From JAZDJJ01 sp043804035 (GTDB lineage Bacteria > Bacteroidota > Bacteroidia > Palsa-948): a DNA stretch of 11,396 nt. The stretch is taken from contig JAZDJJ010000098.1 in NCBI GenBank assembly GCA_043804035.1, positions 1 to 11,396 on the forward strand. The letters run 5' to 3'. Positions within the stretch are counted from its first letter, which is position 1. Every line of letters starts with the position of its first letter. The position numbers were made by a program, and so were the translations under genes. The notes below the pieces were generated by a model. The model was given only the letters and a program-made list of their open reading frames with translations, searched no databases and had not been told where the DNA came from. Positions 1 to 7,469 of the stretch are shown here, in pieces.

Positions 1-2141
1 GTCCTACCATTGTTGGAAAAATCACTCTGCCTGCAGAGAGAGAATCTCTTGCTCATGGCTTTGGAAGGAAAAAGAAAAAAAGAAAGAAAAGGCATCTTCA
101 AAAACAAAAAGTGGTTTTTGATCAAACCACACGTTTTGATACGGATAAAAACGCAGATAAAAGTAAAATAATAAAAAATCAACCCCACATCGGTGGTGGC
201 AGAAGGAGGGAAAGGAAAAGAAGAGATGTACGCCCGAAGATTACGCAAAAAGAAGTACAGTCGCAAATAAAAGCAACTCTTTCGCTAATCAGTGGCACTG
301 GCAAATCTCGTGCTGCCAAATATCGCAAACTCAAACGTGAATCCGTCAGCGAAAAAAAGGAGCAGCAAGCACAGCAGGAAGAAGTAGAAAAAAAAATTCT
401 GAAAGTGGCCGAATTTGTTTCTGTAAGCCAACTTGCTTCTATGATGAATGCGTCTGTAACAGAAATCATTTCGTTCTGTATGGGATTAGGCATCTTTGTT
501 TCCATCAATCAGCGAATAGATGCTGAAACTATTGTACTCGTATCTGAAGAGTTCGGATATAAAGTGGTGTTCATCAGTGCAGAAGATCAAGAAGATATTC
601 AGGAAGAAGTTGATAAACCCGAAGAACTTTTTCATCGTCCTCCAATCGTTACTGTAATGGGGCATGTTGATCACGGAAAAACTTCCTTGCTGGATTATAT
701 CCGAAAAACAAATGTTATTGCCGGTGAAGCAGGTGGAATTACTCAGCATATAGGTGCCTATGGAGTTTCGCTTAATAACAACAAAAAAATTACATTCTTG
801 GATACTCCCGGTCATGAAGCGTTTACTGCTATGCGAGCTCGCGGCGCACAAATAACAGATGTGGTAATCATTGTTATTGCTGCTGATGATGGCGTAAAGC
901 CACAAACTGTTGAAGCCATCAACCATGCACAAGCTGCAGGAGTGCCAATCGTTATTGCAATCAATAAAATTGATAAACCTGGCGCATCATCCGAAAAAAT
1001 ACGGGAACAACTTTCTCAAATGAATATACTCGTAGAAGAATGGGGCGGAAAATATCAGTGTCAGGAAATTTCAGCAAAGAAAGGAATTAATGTTGAACTG
1101 CTGCTTGAAAAAGTTTTGTTAGAAGCCGAAATAAAAGAACTAAAAGCCAATCCAAATAAAAGGGCAATGGGAACAGTCATTGAGTCATTGCTGGATAAAG
1201 GAAGAGGACATGTTGCTTCTTTACTTGTAAAAGCAGGCACACTTCATGTGGGTGATATTATACTTGCCGGATCTTACAGCGGAAAAATAAAAGCACTGTT
1301 TAATGAACGTGGTGTTCCGGCAAAAGATGCAGGACCTTCAATTCCTATACAAATTCTTGGATTAGACGGGGCACCACAAGCAGGTGATAAATTTCATGTA
1401 CTGGAAGACGAACATCATGCAAAAGAAATTGCCACCAAACGAATGCAATTGCAACGTGAGCAAACATTGCGCACACGCAAACATATTACATTAGATGAAA
1501 TAGGCAGACGTATTGCCATTGGTACTTTTCAGGAACTGAACATTATTGTGAAAGGTGATGTGGACGGCTCTGTGGAAGCACTTTCAGATTCTCTACTGAA
1601 ACTCTCAACAAAAAAAATACAGATACAAATCATCCATAAAGGTATTGGACAAATTACCGATTCAGATGTGATGCTCGCTTCTGCATCCAATGCTATCATC
1701 GTTTGCTTTCAGGTTCGTCCTTCTGCTTCTGCCAAAAAACTTGCCGAACAAGAACAAATAGATATCCGATTCTATTCAGTAATCTACAATGCCATCAATG
1801 AAGTGAAAGATGCTATGGAAGGAATGTTGGCACCTGAGTTTCAGGAAAAAATTATTTGCAATGTAGAGATAAAGGAAGTGTTTAACATTACTAAAGTCGG
1901 AAACATTGCAGGATGTATTGTACAGGAAGGAAAAATTAATCGCAATACCAAAATTCGCATCATACGAAACGGTATAGTAATTTATTCCGGAGAATTGGCT
2001 TCGCTAAAACGTTTTAAAGATGACGTAAAAGAAGTTGTTGCCGGACAGGAATGCGGACTGAATGTTGTCAAATTCAACGAGATTCAAGTGGGAGATATCA
2101 TTGAAGGATATGAGCAGATTGAAGTGAAAGCAATATTGTAA
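1..2141 (+). CDS. infB: Translation initiation factor IF-2, partial (5' end outside window)
   Basis: IF-2 is the GTPase that brings initiator fMet-tRNA to the 30S subunit and promotes 50S joining in the cytoplasm. The reading frame is open from base 3, so the GTG at 111 is internal, not the start. Residues encoded upstream of it (PTIVGKITLP, then a basic GRKKKKRKKR stretch) fit the variable N-terminal region of Bacteroidota IF-2. Numbering from the codon at 111: an IF2_N-type helical domain lies at about 94-150; the GTPase domain has G1 GHVDHGKT at 184-191, the G2 segment AGGITQHIGAY, G3 DTPGHEAF at 231, G4 NKID at 285 and G5 SAK at 321. Beta-barrel domain II, domain III and the fMet-tRNA-binding C-terminal barrel follow, ending in TAA at 2139. 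No frameshift or missing motif is visible. The next gene, secA, lies 151 bp downstream on the same strand with no obvious terminator between. Identification is firm; only the length is unknown. Confidence 0.97.
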   Translation, partial: PTIVGKITLPAERESLAHGFGRKKKKRKKRHLQKQKVVFDQTTRFDTDKNADKSKIIKNQPHIGGGRRRERKRRDVRPKITQKEVQSQIKATLSLISGTGKSRAAKYRKLKRESVSEKKEQQAQQEEVEKKILKVAEFVSVSQLASMMNASVTEIISFCMGLGIFVSINQRIDAETIVLVSEEFGYKVVFISAEDQEDIQEEVDKPEELFHRPPIVTVMGHVDHGKTSLLDYIRKTNVIAGEAGGITQHIGAYGVSLNNNKKITFLDTPGHEAFTAMRARGAQITDVVIIVIAADDGVKPQTVEAINHAQAAGVPIVIAINKIDKPGASSEKIREQLSQMNILVEEWGGKYQCQEISAKKGINVELLLEKVLLEAEIKELKANPNKRAMGTVIESLLDKGRGHVASLLVKAGTLHVGDIILAGSYSGKIKALFNERGVPAKDAGPSIPIQILGLDGAPQAGDKFHVLEDEHHAKEIATKRMQLQREQTLRTRKHITLDEIGRRIAIGTFQELNIIVKGDVDGSVEALSDSLLKLSTKKIQIQIIHKGIGQITDSDVMLASASNAIIVCFQVRPSASAKKLAEQEQIDIRFYSVIYNAINEVKDAMEGMLAPEFQEKIICNVEIKEVFNITKVGNIAGCIVQEGKINRNTKIRIIRNGIVIYSGELASLKRFKDDVKEVVAGQECGLNVVKFNEIQVGDIIEGYEQIEVKAIL

Positions 2142-2171
2142 AAAAATTGCATTGTAGAGCGGTTCCAAAAA

Positions 2172-2212
2172 TTAGTTTCGTCATTGCGACGGGAGGAACG
2201 ACCGAAGCAATC
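2172..2212. repeat. Dispersed palindromic-type repeat (CGTCATTGCGA...GAAGCAATC class)
   Basis: The stretch begins TTAGTTTCGTCATTGCG and ends CCGAAGCAATC. The inner ends ATTGC and GCAAT are inverted. This matches from memory a short extragenic repeat that recurs in many environmental Bacteroidota genomes. Its first 16 or so bases resemble the head of the 35-bp units in the array after secA. It lies in the infB-secA gap, so it would be transcribed if the two genes share an mRNA. No function can be read from it. Confidence 0.5.
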
Positions 2213-2227
2213 TAAAAATCTATACCA

Positions 2228-2258
2228 AATTAACAATGCCCAATTAACAATTAACGAT
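2228..2258. repeat. Short AATTAACAAT direct repeats
   Basis: Two exact copies of AATTAACAAT (2228-2237 and 2242-2251) are followed by an overlapping variant AATTAACGAT (2249-2258). They sit in the infB-secA intergenic region about 35 bp before the secA ORF. They may be low-complexity AT-rich leader DNA or another dispersed repeat; no regulator is implied. Confidence 0.4.
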
Positions 2259-2292
2259 AAGTCCTGAAACAATCCTACCCTGACGACAAGAC

Positions 2293-5200
2293 ATGGTTCA
2301 GGATAAGCGAATAATCAATAATAAATTCTCAATATCCGTGCTAAACATCATCACTAAACTTTTTGGCAATAAGTATGAAAAAGATATTAAATTATTATGG
2401 CCATTAGTGGACCGTGTGAAAGAAGAATTTGAAAAAATCCAATCACTAACGCATGACGAGTTGAGAGAAAAAAGCAACGATTTCCGTAAACGCATTAAAG
2501 AATATGTTGTTGAAGAAAAAAATAAAATAGAAGAACTCAAAAATCAGGCAGAACAATCAGAAAATATTGAAGAAAAAGAAAAAATTTATACGGAGATTGA
2601 TAGATTAGAGAAATATATTAAGAAAAAAACTGAAGAGATCCTCCTTGAAATTCTTCCCGAAGCTTATGCCGTGATGAAAGAAACAGCAAAACGTTTTAAG
2701 GAAAATAAATTTATAGAAGTTACCGCCACACAATTTGACCGCGACCTTTCTGCTAAGAAAAATTATGTAGAGATTATCAATGGCGAAAAAGCCAAATGGC
2801 ATAATACATGGCCAGTGCGATTACACAACCTTACATGGAACATGGTGCATTATGATGTGCAGTTGATGGGCGGTATAGTTTTACATCAGGGAAAAATTGC
2901 GGAAATGGCTACAGGAGAAGGAAAAACATTAGTCGCTACATTGCCAATTTATCTTAATGCACTTGCAGGATATGGAATCCACATTGTTACCGTAAATAAT
3001 TATTTGGCAAGACGCGATGCCGAATGGAACGGAACCCTCTTTGAATTTCATGAACTCTCTATTGATTGCATAGATAATCACGAACCAAATTCACAAGAAA
3101 GACGCAACGCTTATCTTGCCGACATCACTTACGGCACTAACAATGAATTTGGCTTTGACTATCTCCGCGATAACATGGCTCGCTCACCGCAGGATCTTGT
3201 TCAGCGCGGACATCATTATGCAATTGTTGATGAAGTGGATTCTGTTTTGATTGATGATGCACGAACTCCGCTCATCATTTCAGGACCTACTCCCAAAGGC
3301 GATAATCAACTTTTTGCAGAGATGAAACCGAAAGTTGAAAAACTTTTTAATGCACAGCGAAATTATATCAACTCTGTTTTAGCCGATGCGAAAAAACTAA
3401 TTGCAGAAGGGAAAAGTGATTACAAAACCGGAGGGCTTTCGCTCTTGCGTGCTCACCGCGGCTTGCCGAAAAATAAAGCGCTGATAAAATATTTAAGCGA
3501 ACAAGGCAATAAATCTATTTTGCATACAACAGAAAATTATTACATGCAGGATCAAAACAAAGAGATGCCAAAAGTGGATACTGAACTTTATTTTACAATT
3601 GACGAGAAAAATAATTCTGTTGAACTCACCGAAAAAGGACTTGACCTCATTACTTCTTCATCAGAAGATCAAAAGTTTTTTGTGATGCCTGATATTGGAA
3701 CTGAAATTGCCGATATAGAAAAAGCAAATATTACGAATGAAGAAAAAATAAAACGGAAAGAAGAATTGATTCGCGATTTTTCCGTGAAGTCAGAACGTAT
3801 TCACACTATCCAGCAACTGCTGAAAGCATACACATTATTTGAAAAAGATGTTGAGTATGTAATATTAGAAAGTAAAGTAAAAATTGTAGATGAACAAACA
3901 GGACGTATCCTGGAAGGAAGAAGATATTCTGATGGATTACATCAGGCAATTGAATCAAAAGAAAATGTGAAGGTGGAAGCAGCAACTCAAACTTATGCTA
4001 CCATCACACTACAAAATTATTTCCGCATGTATCATAAACTCGCAGGTATGACAGGCACCGCCGAAACAGAAGCCAGTGAGTTTTGGAAGATATATAAGTT
4101 GGAAGTGTCAGTAATTCCCACAAATGAATCATGCATCCGTGATGACCGCGAAGACCTCATTTACAAAACTGCACGCGAAAAATTTAATGCCGTGATAGAT
4201 GAAACCAATAAACTTGTAAAATCCGGCAGACCTGTTTTGATTGGAACAACTTCCGTAGAAATTTCTGAACTTCTCAGTCGTATGCTCAAGATGCGTGGCA
4301 TCAGACATAATGTACTGAATGCAAAGATGCACCAGAGAGAAGCCGAAATTGTAACAGAAGCCGGAACAGCAAGCACAGCAACCATCGCTACTAATATGGC
4401 AGGACGCGGAACAGATATCAAACTCGGACCCGGAGTGAAAGAGGCGGGAGGACTTGCCATCATCGGTACAGAACGACATGAATCACGTAGAGTAGATAGA
4501 CAGTTGCGCGGACGCTCGGGCCGTCAGGGCGATATGGGTTCATCGCAATTCTTTGTTTCATTAGAAGATAATCTGATGCGACTCTTCGGCTCAGATAGAA
4601 TTGCACGGCTGATGGACCGCATGGGCATTGAAAAAGGAGAAGTTATACAACATTCTATGGTAACAAAATCTATAGAACGTGCTCAGAAAAAAGTGGAAGA
4701 AAATAATTTTGGCATACGTAAACGACTGATAGAATATGATGATGTGATGAACTCGCAACGCGATGTGATATATACTAAACGTAAGCACGCTCTCTTTGGC
4801 GAACGCATTGCAATTGATATCGCCAATATGTGCTTTGATGTTTCTGACAGCATAGTGAATGAATATTATACAGCAAAAAATTTTGAAGGACTAAAATTGG
4901 AATTATTGCGCATTCTCTCTATTGATTGTCCTATTGATGACCATGAATTTTTTAAACTCAATCCCGAAGATATTATACAAAAAATCTATACTCTCGCCTA
5001 TAACAACTACTACACCAAACGCGACCGTTCAGCACAGCAAGTATATTCTGTGATAAAAAATATTTTTGAAGATCAGAATATGAAATACGAAAATATTGTT
5101 ACTCCTTTTTCTGACGGCATAAAAACATTGCAGGTGGTTGTGGATATAAAAAAAGCATACCAAACGCAGGGAAAATATTTAGTACTGGAAATGGAAAAAT

Positions 5201-5649
5201 CCGTGATGCTATCAATGATAGATGAAGCATGGAAAGAGCATTTGCGTGAATTAGATGACTTAAAACAAAGTGTGCAGAACGCTGTGTACGAACAAAAAGA
5301 CCCACTCCTTATTTATAAATTTGAATCCTTTAACTTGTTCAAGAAAATGCTTGACAGGGTAAACAAAGAAATAATTTCCTTCCTGATGAAAGCCACATTA
5401 CCTGGCGAACAAGTAAAACAAACCGTATCTCCACCGCACATATCTACAAACCGATTGTCGGTTGGCAGAGGACAAGGAATAGAAGATGGAAGACGAAGAA
5501 CGAGAGACGAAGAAAGGGGAATGGTGGCACATAATGATACTCAGACAGAAGAAAAACAACAACCAGTACATGTTGAAAAACGTACTGGCAGAAATGATAC
5601 TTGCCCATGCGGTAGTGGGAAAAAGTATAAGAACTGCCACGGAAAGTAA
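2293..5649 (+). CDS. secA: Preprotein translocase ATPase SecA
   Basis: SecA is the motor that pushes unfolded preproteins through SecYEG at the inner membrane. Residues counted from ATG 2293: Walker A region MATGEGKT at 205-212; GTNNEFGFDYLRDNM motif; Walker B DEVD at 313-316; DARTPLIISGP; preprotein cross-linking region; MTGTAETEA; helicase motif V MAGRGTD at 702; arginine-finger motif VI QLRGRSGRQGD from 737; helical scaffold; and a C-terminal zinc motif CPCGSG...CH at 1104-1116. The 1,118 residues exceed E. coli SecA (about 900) and fit the longer Bacteroidota form, with extra sequence around residues 350-500. The start is uncertain. ATG 2293 follows an in-frame stop at 2281, but family alignment (hydrophobic-KLFGNK near the N-terminus) also fits GTG 2338, giving 1,103 residues. 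Neither has a clear Shine-Dalgarno site. The C-terminal linker (about 1,036-1,096) is low-complexity and partly made of a short DNA repeat. The gene follows infB and converges with the nucleotidyltransferase gene. Confidence 0.97.
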   Translation: MVQDKRIINNKFSISVLNIITKLFGNKYEKDIKLLWPLVDRVKEEFEKIQSLTHDELREKSNDFRKRIKEYVVEEKNKIEELKNQAEQSENIEEKEKIYTEIDRLEKYIKKKTEEILLEILPEAYAVMKETAKRFKENKFIEVTATQFDRDLSAKKNYVEIINGEKAKWHNTWPVRLHNLTWNMVHYDVQLMGGIVLHQGKIAEMATGEGKTLVATLPIYLNALAGYGIHIVTVNNYLARRDAEWNGTLFEFHELSIDCIDNHEPNSQERRNAYLADITYGTNNEFGFDYLRDNMARSPQDLVQRGHHYAIVDEVDSVLIDDARTPLIISGPTPKGDNQLFAEMKPKVEKLFNAQRNYINSVLADAKKLIAEGKSDYKTGGLSLLRAHRGLPKNKALIKYLSEQGNKSILHTTENYYMQDQNKEMPKVDTELYFTIDEKNNSVELTEKGLDLITSSSEDQKFFVMPDIGTEIADIEKANITNEEKIKRKEELIRDFSVKSERIHTIQQLLKAYTLFEKDVEYVILESKVKIVDEQTGRILEGRRYSDGLHQAIESKENVKVEAATQTYATITLQNYFRMYHKLAGMTGTAETEASEFWKIYKLEVSVIPTNESCIRDDREDLIYKTAREKFNAVIDETNKLVKSGRPVLIGTTSVEISELLSRMLKMRGIRHNVLNAKMHQREAEIVTEAGTASTATIATNMAGRGTDIKLGPGVKEAGGLAIIGTERHESRRVDRQLRGRSGRQGDMGSSQFFVSLEDNLMRLFGSDRIARLMDRMGIEKGEVIQHSMVTKSIERAQKKVEENNFGIRKRLIEYDDVMNSQRDVIYTKRKHALFGERIAIDIANMCFDVSDSIVNEYYTAKNFEGLKLELLRILSIDCPIDDHEFFKLNPEDIIQKIYTLAYNNYYTKRDRSAQQVYSVIKNIFEDQNMKYENIVTPFSDGIKTLQVVVDIKKAYQTQGKYLVLEMEKSVMLSMIDEAWKEHLRELDDLKQSVQNAVYEQKDPLLIYKFESFNLFKKMLDRVNKEIISFLMKATLPGEQVKQTVSPPHISTNRLSVGRGQGIEDGRRRTRDEERGMVAHNDTQTEEKQQPVHVEKRTGRNDTCPCGSGKKYKNCHGK
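5491..5512. repeat. Short repeat inside secA linker (AGACGAAG direct repeats)
   Basis: Two copies of AGACGAAG (5491-5498 and 5505-5512) are separated by AACGAG within the SecA C-terminal linker, encoding an arginine- and glutamate-rich stretch (RRRTRDEER). Purine-rich GACGA-type repeats like this are, from memory, common between genes of some Bacteroidota. Here one appears to be tolerated in frame in a disordered linker just before the zinc motif. Confidence 0.4.
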
Positions 5650-5667
5650 AAATGCCTAAAATTCAGA

Positions 5668-6080
5668 AGTTCGTTATGGTGGGATTGACCCGCCACCTCA
5701 TTAGTTCGTCATGGCGGGATTGACCCGCCACCTCATTAGTTCGTCATGGCGGGCTTTGACCCTCCATCATTAGTTCGTCATGGCGGGCTTGACCCGCCAC
5801 CTCATTAGTTCGTCATGGCGGGCTTGACCCGCCACCTCATTAGTTCGTCATGGCGGGATTGACCTGCCACCTCATTAGTTCGTCATGGCGGGCTTGACCT
5901 GCCACCTCATTAGTTCGTCATGGCGGGCTTGACCTGCCACCTCATTAGTTCGTCATGGCGGGATTGACCCGCCACCTCATTAGTTCGTCATGGCGGGCTT
6001 TGACCCTCCATCATTAGTTCGTCATGGTGGGATTGACCTGCCACCTCATTAGTTCGTCATGGCGGGCTTGACCTGCCATC
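5668..6080. repeat. Tandem array of twelve 34-35 bp hairpin units
   Basis: The 486-bp gap between the convergent secA and nucleotidyltransferase genes is almost filled by 12 head-to-tail units starting at 5668, 5703, 5738, 5772, 5807, 5842, 5877, 5912, 5947, 5982, 6016 and 6051. Each unit reads AGTTCGTCA, then stem TGGCGGG, a 5-nt loop (ATTGA or CTTGA), stem CCCGCCA, then CCTCATT. Variants have CCTGCCA in the right arm, which keeps a G-U pair in + strand RNA, or a 34-bp form with CTTTGACCCTCCA (units 3 and 10). Unit 1 is degenerate and unit 12 truncated. There are no unique spacers and no ORF. The unit looks like a tandemly expanded extragenic palindrome. Lying after two converging genes, it could end transcription or protect 3' ends from both sides; that is inference. 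Confidence 0.93.
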
Positions 6081-6094
6081 AATCAATTATCTCC

Positions 6095-6122
6095 TCTCGC
6101 CAAGACGCAAAGTCGCAAAGAT
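6095..6122. repeat. Dispersed repeat of CGCCAAGACGCAAAG type
   Basis: The stretch TCTCGCCAAGACGCAAAG is followed by TCGCAAAGAT, so GCAAAG appears twice 9 bp apart. From memory this resembles a short repeat scattered between genes in many Bacteroidota genomes. It fills the space between the hairpin array and the stop codon of the nucleotidyltransferase gene. A related fragment (GCCTCGCAAAGACG) lies at 7210-7223, upstream of the same gene. Confidence 0.45.
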
Positions 6123-6135
6123 CAGTATCTGAATT

Positions 6136-7149
6136 TCATATCCTTATAGTTGAATAATCTCCTATGCTTGAATCGGAAGAAGTGCCACTATACTCAACAA
6201 AATTTCCCAATATAGAATTTGATAAATCGGCATTTTTAATTTTCGTATTTGATTGAATGATGCAATTTTCTATAGTTGAATTTTCTATGATAGTATTATC
6301 TCCAATTGAAACAAAAGGTCCGACTGTTGAATTTATTATTTGAACATTTTTTCCGATGAAACATGGTTGAATCAATTTTATGTTTTGTATTTTGCATTTT
6401 ACACTTTGTGTGTTTCCGTTTGCATTGTATTCCAAAATTCTTTTGTTAGTATAAATCGTTGCGTCTTTATTTCCGCAGTCCAGCCACTCTGCCACTTGCG
6501 AGGTTACGAATTTTGTTCCTTTCTTATTCATGTTTTCCATTGCATTGGTAAGTTGAAATTCTCCTTTCTCTTTTATGTTATTGTCAATGAGGTATTGCAT
6601 TTCTTTTTTCAGATATGCTCCATCTTTAAAATAATAAATTCCGATAATGGCTAAATCAGAAATGAAGGTCTGTGGCTTTTCAACGAAATCAGTAATAAAG
6701 CCATTGTTGTCCAACTTCACCACACCAAACGAGCGTGGGTCTTTTATTTTCTGAACCCAAATGATTCCATCTTTATCTGTGTCAACTTTTGCGTTCATAT
6801 CAGGAATAAAAAGTGTATCGGCAAAAGCGATGAGGACTTTTCCGCTGAGTATATCGTCTGCACAAAGAATTGCGTGAGCTGTTCCAAGTGGTTCGTTTTG
6901 ATAATGAATGTTTCCTTTTGCTCCAAGATTTTCCGCAATTTTTATCAAATTGTTTTCTGCCTCTTTTCCAAACAACGGAGAAATCACATAAGCAATCTCT
7001 GTAATTTTCTCCGGACAAACTTTCGTTAGATTTTCCATGATGTGCTGCACCATCGGTTTGCCCGCAATCGGAATAAGAGGTTTAGGAATAGTGAGCGTAT
7101 GCGGACGCATCCGTTTCCCCATTCCTGCCATTGGTATTATTATTTTCAT
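6136..7149 (-). CDS. Sugar-phosphate nucleotidyltransferase (glucose-1-phosphate thymidylyl/uridylyltransferase-like)
   Basis: This enzyme should transfer an NMP from an NTP to a sugar 1-phosphate, giving an NDP-sugar and pyrophosphate for cell-envelope polysaccharide synthesis in the cytoplasm. The N-terminal Rossmann-like domain (about 1-240) has the signature GMGKRMRPHTLTIPKPL at 9-25, NEPLGTAHA at 85-93, a metal-binding Asp in FAD at 109-111, EKP at 157-159, GEFQLT at 196-201 and WLDCGN at 222-227. The C-terminal part (about 257-337) has isoleucine-rich hexapeptide-like repeats (VGPFVSIGDNTIIENSTI), suggesting a left-handed beta-helix as in longer RmlA/GlmU-like relatives. The 337 residues are a usual length for this form. 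The exact sugar and nucleotide cannot be told from sequence, so no symbol is given. ATG 7149 begins with the conserved MKIIIPMAG strand; no Shine-Dalgarno site is visible. It is a single gene converging on secA, with repeat DNA on both sides. Confidence 0.9.
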   Translation of the reverse strand: MKIIIPMAGMGKRMRPHTLTIPKPLIPIAGKPMVQHIMENLTKVCPEKITEIAYVISPLFGKEAENNLIKIAENLGAKGNIHYQNEPLGTAHAILCADDILSGKVLIAFADTLFIPDMNAKVDTDKDGIIWVQKIKDPRSFGVVKLDNNGFITDFVEKPQTFISDLAIIGIYYFKDGAYLKKEMQYLIDNNIKEKGEFQLTNAMENMNKKGTKFVTSQVAEWLDCGNKDATIYTNKRILEYNANGNTQSVKCKIQNIKLIQPCFIGKNVQIINSTVGPFVSIGDNTIIENSTIENCIIQSNTKIKNADLSNSILGNFVEYSGTSSDSSIGDYSTIRI

Positions 7150-7261
7150 AAAATCAAAAGGGGATTATGCTAAAATTCGGACCGATTTTTTTTTTGCACA
7201 AAAATTTATGCCTCGCAAAGACGTTTATTTGTATTTTTAGAACTGCCCTTAAATAATAAAT

Positions 7262-7366
7262 ATAGGACTTACGCAAAAAATAAATAACAAAGTTTATTTT
7301 CTAGTAAATTCAGAAGATTGATAATGTGAAAATTTAAAAAGTTCGAAAGAATTGCGTAAGTCCTAT
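7262..7366. mobile_element. Miniature inverted-repeat element, copy A
   Basis: Perfect 15-bp inverted ends, ATAGGACTTACGCAA at 7262-7276 and its complement at 7352-7366, enclose an AT-rich core without an ORF. Counted from GGACTT to AAGTCC it is 99 bp. Copy B at 8901-8997 matches it in the same orientation over the whole length, ends and core (shared blocks include AAAGTT, ATTTTC, AGTAA and AGATT), at roughly three-quarters identity by eye. Size, inverted ends and a second diverged copy support a MITE-like non-autonomous element. TA flanks GGACTT...AAGTCC on both sides, which could be a TA target duplication, but copy B does not clearly show this. No transposase is present here. Confidence 0.75.
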
Positions 7367-7469
7367 TTATATACACTCCGTATTCTTGTTGTTGTTTTTT
7401 GTATTGTTTTTTTTTCTGCTGAGTAATTATAAGAATCCCGCCTTTTCTATCAAAATTCCACTTTTTGCT
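7367..7469. other. AT-rich spacer with no recognised feature
   Basis: This 103-bp pyrimidine-biased stretch has several T runs on the + strand and lies between element copy A and the minisatellite. I see no gene, hairpin terminator or promoter motif. With copy A (7262-7366), the minisatellite and the leader of the nucleotidyltransferase gene, it completes the 651-bp gene-free interval from 7150 to 7800. Confidence 0.5.

Noticed and set aside
111..113. GTG at 111 as the infB start
   Set aside because: The frame is open to the window edge and the upstream codons encode residues typical of Bacteroidota IF-2.
2255..2270. ACGATAAGTCCTG as a remnant of the GGACTTACG element end
   Set aside because: Only about 8 bases match (TAAGTCCT) and there is no partner end or core homology nearby; chance is likely.
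4129..4479. Antisense ORFs of 100-116 codons inside secA, and similar ones inside infB and the peptidase gene
   Set aside because: They overlap strongly conserved coding sequence and have no recognisable protein features, so they are frame shadows.
5668..6080. CRISPR array
   Set aside because: The whole 35-bp unit repeats head to tail with no unique spacers, and there are no cas genes nearby.
7187..7215. T run and TAAATTTTTG on the - strand as terminator or promoter for the nucleotidyltransferase gene
   Set aside because: There is no hairpin before the run, the -7 motif needs an extra base, and no -33 element lies at the right distance.
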